A DNA stretch of 64,000 nt from Opisthorchis felineus (taxonomy: Eukaryota > Platyhelminthes > Trematoda > Opisthorchiida > Opisthorchiidae). Both the position numbers and the translations under genes were made by a program. Below are positions 41,001 to 53,000 of this stretch, piece after piece (the first letter of the stretch is position 1; each line of letters begins with the position of its first letter). Where the stretch lies: assembly GCA_004794785.1 (NCBI GenBank), contig SJOL01009883.1, positions 534,778-598,777 of the forward strand, in the 5' to 3' direction. Under the pieces are notes generated by a model. The model did not search any database and was not told the DNA's origin. It saw only the letters and a list, made by a program, of their open reading frames with translations.

Positions 41001-44000
41001 CAGTGAGAAACATGTAAAGAAGAATATTCAAGATGCTTGCTTATTCAGCGCTTTTTATGTTGTCACAGTTCTACGAAGAGCAACTACAAAATAATCTTGC
41101 AGTGGATCAACACGAAATCTTGTGAACTCTCAGCGAAGACATGGCGCTTCGGTTAAAAGTTCACAGTAATGTTTTAACTGAATTTTTGTATCTTAGACTT
41201 CATAAATTCACGCCGATTCAGGTTTTCAACTAATAAACTGAACCTTACCTCATAAGTCTCACGGATTGTTTGAGAAGCAGTTTAACTGTGCCGAAGACCA
41301 ACTATGGTAGTGGCCAAATCAGTGTAGGGATGATAGGCTGGTTCTGTCAACATCTGTTTACTCTACAGACTGGTCACTGCACACCTAGTCTCGCAGATTG
41401 AAAGAAATAAAACGAGTGCGTGTGTTGATTGGTCAGTACGATGGTTTACTTATCTGTCTTGTGACATCTCGTGATAATAGGCAGTAGTTTCAGATGTGAC
41501 GACTGTTCGAAGATGTCTGCCCCAAACTGACCGTCTGAAAATGCATGTCTCACGGGTCATCATAACACAACCTGCACTTGTTTCGATGCTTTTACCATTG
41601 TTCTGATCGATTTTATCACAGCGTATCGAATAAGTTTGTTTTACTGCCAAACTTACTGTGCATGACAGGAAAAAGTAAGTTGCGCGAATGCACAGATGAA
41701 GCCGGTACGGTTAATTTTCGTCATATGTAGAGGTTGAAAACGGACTTCGACTAGGCAGCACAGTTAGGAAGTACACTGATGCTTGAGACAATGGACAGCG
41801 GTATTGAAAAATAGGCTGACCCAGTGAGTCGGTCCAGTTCGAAAAAAGAAACGAGTGCTAGGTCCAAAAAACCTGCATGTACGATTCTCAGGAAATACAC
41901 ATGAAGTTTGGTAATAAATTTGTACAATACCAGCACCGATACTTTACCAAACCATTTTGGCAATGAGTTGCTGCAACTCTGTCAGGCTAAACTACGGCTG
42001 TGCATAAATTATGATTCTGCAAATACATCTTGGTCCTTTATATAATATGGTCGATCATTTCAACCCATGGTCACTCTGAGACGCCGAATTTTAGATTTCA
42101 AACCCATCTGTTTGTTCGAATTTGAGTGTCTACCTCTCTTAACTGTCCACTTTACCAGAAAGCAGGGGTACTGTGGGCTCTGAATTACATCAGAATCCGT
42201 TGAATACATCACATCAAAAATGTTGTCACTGTGGAATTTCGCGCAAGAACGTGATAGCAAAAATAATGCAGTGTAAACTCTGCGATTCCCACATTAATAT
42301 CGAAGTATTTTTCGGGTTCAGAGCTGAACCAGGTACACAAACTGGTACGCCGCAGTAAAGTGACCGTGGAGGCTCTTACTGGTGCGACCGGCATTTGGCC
42401 GTGTGGTTGATACCACCAGCCTAAGCGCCCATCAGGTAGTCGATTCGGCGCTGCTCCCGCTGCGGTTGTGTTTAATCCAGCTGAGCCAATAACATAGTCC
42501 GGTTATCTTTTTTGCTGTTATTGCTAGGCTTTTCAGGTTCGGGGCCTGTGAATACAACACAGCAGCTTGACGTTAGCGCAGTGGTGGATTAAACTGAACA
42601 ATCTGCAAGCCGATGATGCCGAAACGCCAGACGGTTTTTCGAACGACACTTAGTAGGGAGCACAGGCAACCCACCACAAAATCCCGGACTGATCAACCAG
42701 CAGTGGCGAACTGCATTCGCATTTTAACTAGGCATTTTAACTGTGTGCATATTATGCATATTATGCCATTCACTCACTACATAGCCCAATAAGCAATGTT
42801 GTTTGGGATATTCATTCATTAACAACTACCTCATTTTGACCGAGCAGTAGTTTCAAAACAAGCACTAGACACTGGCACTTGAGATCTGCATGAGTATATG
42901 GGCAGCACACACTTATCTTAGACCTCATAAGCCTCTTTTCCAAACATTCCTCTGATACACGCAATCAAGGTTCATCGTCACTGACTGCCAAAATTTAAAT
43001 ACCGCTTTATCTAATGCGGAAAACGCATGCATCTATGAACCCTGATGTCTAGAAGCTGCTAAAAAGGATCATGTGATTTCACGCCACAACCGCAGTGAAC
43101 AAGAGCACTTCTTGCTATGTCTGTAAATGTTGTAGTGTCTTGATCTGCCTCTTTTTCATGACTGTATACACCGAATACTTCCGCAGTAACATTCCAATGA
43201 AGTACATGCTAGGGCTTTCTGGACTTTTGTTACCTGGTCGACTTCTTTGTGATGAAGTACTTGTGGAATATTTTCAGGTGCGCGGAAAAGTTTATAAGCC
43301 GTGTTATTTTGTCTTTTATGGTGGTTTTTACTTCCTGATAAAAATCATGAGAATGAGTTATAATGGAACCTTGATCACGATGTTCAATACCGATCCCCTA
43401 GAATTTGCTTTTAGGTCGAAATGCAAATTAATAAGCCAATTCTAGATTTTTGCATTAGTTAGTTGCAGCACAATTCACAAATAAATGGATTATGCGACAG
43501 GGGAGTATTTTTCTACACAGTTTTCCAGTGTCGATGGGAGTTTTCTCGCCGTGACATCCAGCTAAACTTCACAACAGTTTGTCAGTGCTCCAATGCTATT
43601 CAAGGGGGAGATCTGGTTCGACAGACAAACGTAGCAAATGCGAGTTGCTCTGTCGAACGATCAGTGCGTGGGCCAGCATTACCAGAGCACCTATGACCTT
43701 GAAGGCCATTGGAGATAACTTGCTGGATAGTTCACTTGTGCAACGTTCTGACATAATCGTCCAGTTGCCATTTTTGAGACTGATCGCTAATCTATGAGCT
43801 AGGATTTTTGATGAGCACTCTTTTGAACCCTACCATCAGTTCATATCCCTACAGAGGTATTTTAGATGATCCGCATGTTGGTTTAGAGGCAAAGTACCAA
43901 CTTTTATGCCTACAGCTAGCAACATATCCATATTCACACTCGGAACCGCCTGGTTTAATCGTACTTTGGATGCTGGTCGGCAAACAATCCAAATACTTGC

Positions 44001-47000
44001 ACGATGCGTTCCCTATCTCTTTTTTCTTTAACGAATATCCTGCAGATTGTTGCCTCGATTTTGATAGGGTGACTGCACCTGAGCTCAGTATTCCATCTAG
44101 ATATGCAAGAAACAGTTCAAAAGCGGTCCATTAATGCTCAGCATTTTTACCGTTCCAGTCCACCTAGATTGATCAAGCCAAAGTGTCCAAACCAAATAGC
44201 GCCGAGTAAATTATGTTTACTGTTTCAAACTTCTTTGAATTTGACAGCCCAAAGTTCGGTTCTGGCATGGGATGGTGGAACTCAAGGGCTAGAAACGGAC
44301 ATGTTTACCTCTCAGCAATACGGATGGTAAGCGCGAAACTCTGAATTTCTTCTGGGATTCGGGCTCAGGGATTATCCGGTCAAGAGCCATGCTCTCATTG
44401 ATCGAGCTGATCAGAATGGTGGGTTGATAAACGGTTTTAGTTTCAATTCCATCTGTAGAGCGCACAACTAACGAGAGTCCATCTGCTGATCTTCACTTAG
44501 TTTAACTCAAGTTTCGAATTTTGCCAGGCATCTGACTGCTGGTGAACAGTCGGCTAATTGCCCTAACTAACCCTAGTTCTCAAGGTTAGAATGGTAATCA
44601 ACCCTTGAGCTTGAGGTTGCTTCAAGTAATAATTGTGGCGAAATTGATCGACCCTCGAAAAGGATGATATTATGAGCTTTTTTCAGTTTTACGATGTAAA
44701 TGTTGCAATTTTAAACTCCACAGTTTATAGTCATAATTCAAAAGCCGTATGTGCACACAACGTATAGGAAATCAATCAATTTTTGATGGCTACTGCACCG
44801 AAATTTAAAGACGGAATATTCAGAGAAGTCGGGGCTTATGAGGCTATTTCCAGGTCTATGTAGTATTCAAGCGGTGGCGATTAGTTCTCTTCTCAACTCT
44901 TTGAGTGAGTTTTACTAATGGGGTTCAAATGGAACGCTTATGTGAACCTTAGTCTAAAATTTCCGAAGTGTCCGAGAGAAATATCGATTTAGAAATACCG
45001 GTTATATTGGCTATTACGACGGATGTGAGTTTAAGTTGATAAAGTGTGACACTTCACTGGGTGGATTGTATGGCGCGGTTGTAATGTTGCCATTTTTTCT
45101 CGAAGACGTTTTTCGAGGAAGGGCAATTTAATTGACTTGATCAATTTAAGCACACTGAATTTAAATAGTAGTTCCACCGTATTAGACACATGGAACATCT
45201 ATCAGATAGCTTTATTTTAGTACTGAGGGTAAGTGCAGTATATTCGTTGCAAGAAAATTGGCTCTAATTCATTTGCTTCCCTTGACGTTCTAAGTATTCA
45301 GAGCACATAAATTAGAGGGTAAATTGATTCGGGCTATCGTCTTTTGTCTGAGTTGAACCCCTGAAAGCGTCCTAAGGTACAATCTAGGTTGGGACTGCAC
45401 GCCCCACTAGATGCTGCTGAGACCAAAGCAACTGATAAGTAGAGTATGCGCTGGTAATTTAAGGAGTGATTCTCTATTTCATCAAACGCACATCGTTTAT
45501 CTGGAACGAGAGAAGAGAATGCGAAGTGAGAACTCACAATAAATGTTGACCTTTGCCTCCTGGCTAGCTGTGGTAAATGTCGAAGATCGATTCAGCGCTT
45601 GACACTGGTATGTTCCGGGGTCGAGATCGCGATCCGCGTGAAGTATTTGCAAGTTACTGTCCACCTCCAATGTACGCCGTCCGTTTTCCTTTTCCGTATC
45701 AACACGATCCCCATTGTGTAACCACGAGTAATAAATATCTTTGGATGGGGTAACTGCACATCGTAGTCTAAGAGGCTGTCCTTCTTCGACATCTTGATCG
45801 TTTGGATTTACAGTAAAATAAAATCCATCACTAGATGCACCTGGAATTGCGATAGAAATTTTACGGAATTGTTCTCAGTCTTCGCCCAGAAAGTCGACTG
45901 AGCTGGTTGTTGTACAAAGTAACCATTTGACCATACCAAATCGTATAACAGGGTCTCATAAGTTATTACAGCAAAATCGGATTGTAAGATCTGGTTAAAA
46001 CTGAAGGAAAAAATCACCAGATCATCCGATTCCTTCAAGAGTAAGTCAGTGAACAACTTTTTAAGATTGGCTGCAGCAAGAACGGAACTTCAAGCACAGA
46101 AACGAGTTGAATACCACGCCCAGGCTAAAGCTCCGGCTTCGGAACTTTCACAAATTCTCACTTATTATCAGAAGAGCTTTTGAGAATACTCAAAAGCTCT
46201 TCTGGACGAAGAGTAAGAGGCTGTCTGATACCAGAACTTCTTACTTAAACATTCATGTTGCGAAGTGAAATATATATTTATTCTAATTGCGTGAGTCATA
46301 TGTTCTAATAATCTTGCAAAATATTTAGTAGGAGGTACGCGTAAAAAACCGTACCGGACGTATGCCGAAATGGATAAATGTAAAGGGGAGAAAAACTTAC
46401 ATACCCGACGATCAAATTGTATTCAAGGAAAAATCTCACTGTCCATACTTCGGAACAGTTAGAGTTGGTGTGCAACTGAACGTCACAAGGAATTTTTTAC
46501 GCGCAGCACTTTAACCGTCACTAGTCCTCAAAAGGTGCTTGTCGAATAAAGAAATGCAAAGTGACCACGCTAATGCCCGGAACTTTGACTGGTCAACAGT
46601 GGTAATTTTGTGTGGAAATAACACGTGATAAACTATAGCACGTTTACAAACAAAAAAGATGAAAATAACTTCCAAAAATGTATCTTTTATCTACTGCTTC
46701 ACTTAGAATTTCGTCCGTCTTATGACCTCTCTAATGACATCTAGCCCAATACTGCTATGTGGTTGCGGACGGCACTGGCATATGTCAGGCCATTCAGAGT
46801 AAGGTATCCACTCAGTGTGGCATCAGACGTGAAGCTCCAGCATTAACTCTATTCCTGTTCTCCCCACGGCCCGCATGATAAGCAACGAAAACACAAAGTC
46901 TTGTATGATCCTGGAGCTGGCAACTAACACAGTACATCAAGTGATAATCAGAAGAAACATTGGTATGCTGTTTACTTTGGATAAAATACATTTTAGTGTG

Positions 47001-50000
47001 CGTAATACACTACTCATAAGGTTGCTAAAAATCTTCGACAGCCCACGACCGGTTTCGCCCTTCTTGGGGCTCATCAGGTGGGCTCAGTCCCTGATTATCC
47101 GTCAATCTTATGTTCTACTTGAACCTAAATTGCACGAAATTAACTAAATACACTCATTTTCATACCAATTTGATTTTGACGGGAGACTCACTTGGAACCC
47201 AGCTGAATCTTTTGTTTATGATGTTTTTCAGCTGAGTTCCGGGTAAGTCTCCCGTCAAAACCAAATTGGTATGAAAATGAGTGTATTTCGCTAATTTTAT
47301 TGAGCGATTCACTCAGCGTCCAATACAGGCACATGTATCAGAGCCACAATGATCGCGCAGCAATCAGTTCCCTTCGCTTTCCAAAGCGAAACGTCCCAAC
47401 CTGCTGGCTCTGTGATATCACTTTTAGGAACTGGCAAGAGATCATGACGATAAAATTAATCCATACAGCCACATGACCAGTGTAATCCTGCTTTTTGACG
47501 GCTTTTCGGTCGATGCTCTGAGGTGGACCCAAACCAAATAGGTCGTATGAATGTCTGCCTGCACCGATCTGAAATATAATAACATACGCACGAAGGCGAC
47601 GTGGCAGCAAAAAAGGGGAAATATCTCTCTTGAAGTAAATAGTAAGGACCGTGCGAAGCTTGCAGATTTGGTGACCCAGTTAACTAAATTATTCTTGAAT
47701 TACCTCAGACTCCATTAATAGTCCATGAAGTTTTTGACGTTATGAGACGCACTCATCTTGGAAACCCGTATACAATTAACAGTACTCTACGTTTTGCTTT
47801 TGCATAGGTTTTTACACGGGCCCAATATCAAAATGTTTGCCTGGTTGACTTACGCCGGTTATATAACATAAGCTTAAGATACTCAAGCAGCTGAAGACTA
47901 AACGCATTGTAGCCTATTCATCGGTCGAACTAGTTCTAAGCGTGCACTTCTGAGTTCTAATGCACTGACCTTCAACATCCCTGATTGCAACACCATACGT
48001 TTTTGACCAATCAGAAATCAACTAAAGTGCCGATAGACCCAAAGTCCGAGAACCCTATAATTTCCTTAAAACCAAGTTCTGGACTTTTTTTAAAAGTCGT
48101 TTTCAAGTTTTCAAAGGAATTTTTCTGGTCCAGTTGCCCTTAACTGACCTTTATTTACTGATGTCCTGCACTTATCTGAGGAGCTTCAAGAGCATCCTTC
48201 ATTTAAATTATAGCCATTCCACCTCTAAACTTCTGAAGATGCTAACAGCCATCTGAGTTTTGTAAAAACGAAGCTTTCGTTACACATTCTCCAAATTTAT
48301 TTTACCACCATTAGTTTTCAGAGTGAAATGACAAAATATCAGATGCACCAAAATATTCTTCACAAATGGAACATGTATACCGTCGTTCCGCATAACAAGG
48401 CTAACTACACTTAACTAAAGGTCCACAGCTAACCTTACAGCAGTAAGTCCCACAAGTCGGCTCGCGATAATTCAAACGGCCTTTTAATTGAGCAACTCTG
48501 ATGTTCTAACTTTAACCCAACAATCAGTGCATGTTAAAACTAGTGAAAATAACAGTTAGAATACAATAATCGAAAATGAGTGGAAACATCTTTAATAACT
48601 TCGAGCACTTTTGAAGCAATTTGACTGAATATAAAAACAACTGTTGGGCATAACGAATAAGTAACACACTTGGTCCTTGCAAATTTGTTATTCATCATTA
48701 AGGGTAAACAGCTCGTGCATGAGGACACCAGCAGTCAGATTGAGACCTTGAATACGGACAAGACTATGGTGGTGCTGGTTTCAGTCATCTACTCTACTGG
48801 TAGCCAGCACACTCACAAACACAAAGGGCGTCGAAGTTGTTTGGTCAGTTCATAGTCGTCGAGGTGTGCAGCCGCCAAGAATTCGGGTAGAACAGGGCGC
48901 CTTCTTTGTTCATTATAGTCCCTGTTCCCCCACCTCACCCGTATGAACGAACGCGTGCTGGCTTTCATGTCTGGTTGGTGACATTTTGTGAATTCTAACG
49001 AGCCGCTTCATAAAAAAACAATCCTACAAATGTGGATGCTTGGCAAATGGTATGACAGTGGACTGTGGATTATTAGTGTCTGTGTACAAATGCTACTCCT
49101 ATTTGTCTAGCAATCGCCCTCGATAAATCACAGTTCTACTATGAGTCTGTGGAACTAAGTTATCGGTTGTGTGGTTAGAAAATAGGAAAGGGAGTGTAAG
49201 CTAATCAAAAAGATGTGGGCAGTCTTCTTCACCAATCACCAAACATGACCTTAAAATGTCATAACTCCTTCCTTTGCAGAGGTATAGTTAAATCTACACG
49301 ACGAAAAAAACATTTAATTGATACAAGTAATTCCGGAAATCCTAACCGATAGGCTTGGTGCGAATACCGGCGATATACCTTTGCTGAAAAGTGCACGCTA
49401 ATTTATTTAGTATTTATTCATTCTCTGCATTACGCACATGGAGACGTACTGGCAGTTAGTTTGGTAGTCTGAACCTGGTGTCGCTAATTCGGACCATATT
49501 GTAATTCCGACTTATATAGTAGCACGACAAAAGAAAAGTGAGTAACTTTCAGTGCTACTCATAAGGCAGATGAAAACCCTAGCTAGATCCCCACCTGTTT
49601 CACCTATATTGGGGCTCATCAGGTAGGACAAGCCCAGGATTTTAGTCATCCTTTTTGCCTACTTGAAGTATACACCAGTCAGGTTTTCAGCTCACAAACC
49701 GTGCATCGAGATGCAGTGGTTCCAGTTGCTACACAAAGTATACGTAAGTTGCAGTAAGATCTCACTTGCAAATTAAATGGACGTTGCCGGTTTGACGGGG
49801 ATTCGGAGAGTGAACCTACTTGAAAAGTCTTGAGAAGGGAGCCATTGGTGGGCTGTCCAGGGTTTTGATCGCCTTCATTATTAGTAACACGTGGAGGAAT
49901 CTACATGGATCGCTTCAACTGAAGTGTATGCCAGTTCTTGAGCAGCACTCCAGGTGAAGACTTTCATAAACGAGAGATCCCTGTGAAATTCAGCTGTCCT

Positions 50001-53000
50001 AGTGAGCACTAAGTTAAATTACAAATGAGTGATTATCATTGTTCGCCAATCAAGCAGAATTTTCTGATGCGAAGATGATTCATGTTTTGGCAGTGGGTAG
50101 TGATGGTAGAGACAAGTATAACTAAAGCATTATTGACAAGTTCTCGGTGCCTCAGGTTAAAACGACCTCAGTTCACCGTATACATTTAGATGAAGTGCTT
50201 TACCGTGTGCCCATAAACTGGCCGATTACAGGCTCTTTGTGAGTAAACTAGTACCCGTAAGTGAAAAACGTGGTTTTTGATCAGCAACTGGAAACTACCA
50301 TCGATTAATCTTATCTCCCTAGATAAGAAATTCATAACCCGATAGCATTACAGAATACGTCGGTACACTCCTTGTGTCTTCACCCTCATTGTGGAAAAGC
50401 TTTCTTCATTCTCCCTGTTGTACGCGGCAGGCGAGGAACTCAGGTCGATGTTACCAAACGAGGCCAGTGCGACTGGCACAAATGGTGACAGCTAATATCT
50501 TGCAAGAATGCCACAAGCTGGCCAACGGGTGTATAAGAAATTGCACCGCGGAGCAACATGAGGCCTGCATGGCAAAGTACAAATTTTATAAGGCGAGTTG
50601 CCACACCTTCTGTACCCCACCTGATGATTCAGGGTTTGCCTAAAAAATGGTCCCCATTCCGGAGATGCAGCCACCAAGAGGGATTTTATTTCTGTACTTT
50701 TTTCAGATCCTTGTTACAAGTTAAATTCTGTGACTAGCAGACGGATCGTCCAATATATGAGTTGTTTCTTAAAAATTGATTATTTCTACCCTACCAACTA
50801 GCTTTAGTCAACCTCAACACTGCAGGATTTGCCTTCAGTTGCATCTGCGTATCTGCGTGGGAATGTATCCTTGGTATCAATAAGTACTCAGACATAATCA
50901 CAGTCAATTTAACTCTGACAGCCATATGAAGGCGGTACCATAAAAATTCTGGCTACAACTATCAAAGAGGTGGCCCGCTTGTACGCACCCTCTCAATACC
51001 CCTTGGTGTACCTGTTCTCTTTCAAGGTAAAGAGTGTACTATCACTTTTTTTACTCAACTATGAAGAGCTTCTCGGAAAGTTTTCGCTTGACCACCAAAT
51101 TCGGATTTCTATACTGGGATGAAAATGTACGTGAAGCCTTTGCACCTTATAGCCATCGGGAGAACTGATAGGGTTCCCGTAGCCGACGGTCGGATAATAT
51201 TGCCTTTGGTATTTCTGTCCTTCAGGTAACGGTGCACGATCAGTACCAAACTGGACTTCATAAGCAATGTCAGTGATTGGATTCGGCCTGCATGGTACTG
51301 TCATATACTCATGTAAGAGTACTCCACACGCGAGGGTAACAAACATGTTTTGGCCACCCAAATTCCATTAACAGTGGACAGCAACACGCCATGGCTCCAG
51401 CCAGTCAGGCCATGACGTACGTGAACACCTAGCAACACCTACTGAAAGCGTTAACTGGGGCACAGATAGAAATACCTGAAAGCTTCGATGGACAAACAGG
51501 ACGACGGATTAATCGGCGCGCTTGAAATAATCTTGCAAAGATGGCTGCTGCGCATGTGAAAGACTCAAAAGTTAGTAAACTGCAAGGTCTTCGAGCGGAT
51601 CAGAACCCGAAGTAGTTACAAATCACGTCAACTTGTCAACTATCCACGGAGAGGGAGGATTTAACCGGAAACATCAGGGGAAGATAATCGACACCCTGGC
51701 AGTTACAAAGAGGCTCGAAAAGCAACCGTTGGGATGCAGGCTTTGGTGCAGTCGTCATCAACTTTCCAAGAGAGAAGCGAGAATTCCTTGAGACACCTCA
51801 TTAATTAGCAAGCTATTCTGACAACTGTCGGCCAGTCTCAACGTTCTACTTGCGATCAGTAAAGTAGTTATACAAGAGAGCAAGATAGGTAGATGATTGT
51901 TGAAAACCGTTAAGGTCTACCGATTAACAGTTCCTTTTGACATCTACCGCATTTGCACGGCATGTGTAGTAGCCATGTTTGTAACTACACTTTTCTGCGG
52001 TAATGCTTACCGTGAAGTTACTAAGGAATACCTCACTCTCCTTTAGGGTCAGTCAGTTAAACTTATTCGTTTATTACTCTATTTGCTGGGAGTACAACGT
52101 GGCTAGAATGGTGCTAATTTTGCTCGGGATAAAAAACCAACCATTCGGTTTAGTTTCTGTCCCCAAATCTGGAACAATAGATCGAACAGCACGGTAGCAA
52201 CAAAGGAAGTTTATCACGTACGCCTACTTCCCCATAAAAGGGTACGTTAGGGGTAAAGTGTCATTTGTTGAAACCAACTTATTTCATTTGACATTTAACA
52301 TTCAGCAATTTCCGCCTCAAAAACATCGCTTCAAAACGGCGGCGACAATGGAGCGCACGTGGCCAAATACACACGCTTCTTCTTAGTTTCGTTAGACGCT
52401 TTGTTAGACTCCGCAGCTAGCTTGGTTCTCATTCATCACTGCGCTAGTGGTAACGACGCCCGGCGAAGGGTGACCGGCCGACGTACGTAAAAATGAAACG
52501 GAATCGATCAGTGGCACTGTTTGCACGCCAGAACGTTAATCATGTAGTGAATGCGCGAAAGGCAGGCGCACACGAGTGAAAGGAGTCGGTACTCGATGTG
52601 ACCTATGTTTGTGGACGATGTTTTAGACTACAGAGTTTTTTAGATAAGTATTTTCTGTCAAACGAGGGTTACCTTACAAATTGTAGCACAAGCGACTGGT
52701 AGAAAAAATAACGCATACAGGCAGAGCCATGTTATACTAAGTTGATTTGTTTCAAACCGTACGTAATTCTGTTTGTGTGGTTGTATTTGTCATTAGTCCC
52801 GTAACTGAAAGACTGGAACAAAGTTGTTACTGAATTAACCAAGTGGAGTGTGAGATTCAAATGGAGCTCGAGTGGTTCATTAAGATGTTAAAACATTTCT
52901 GCCATGTAGACTACCTACAACAAGACTGCTGACTGAGGTGGTGCTCACGTTAGGCAAACATAAACTATGTGAACTCTTATCTGGCCTAATTCGGGTTTTC

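Larger units (their letters stand above)
40944..45537 (-). other. Intron 2 of the PTK7-like gene
   Basis: 4.6 kb between Ig1 and Ig2. It holds a possible SINE relic at 42.4 kb and the cluster of plus frames at 43.1-44.3 kb. Nothing is recognised at 44.4-45.5 kb. Confidence 0.8.

Noticed and set aside
51059..51361. Frame at 51 kb as an extra N-terminal Ig exon of the PTK7-like gene
   Set aside because: No acceptor-donor pair gives a phase 1-1 exon, it ends in a stop, and the second Ig cysteine is missing.
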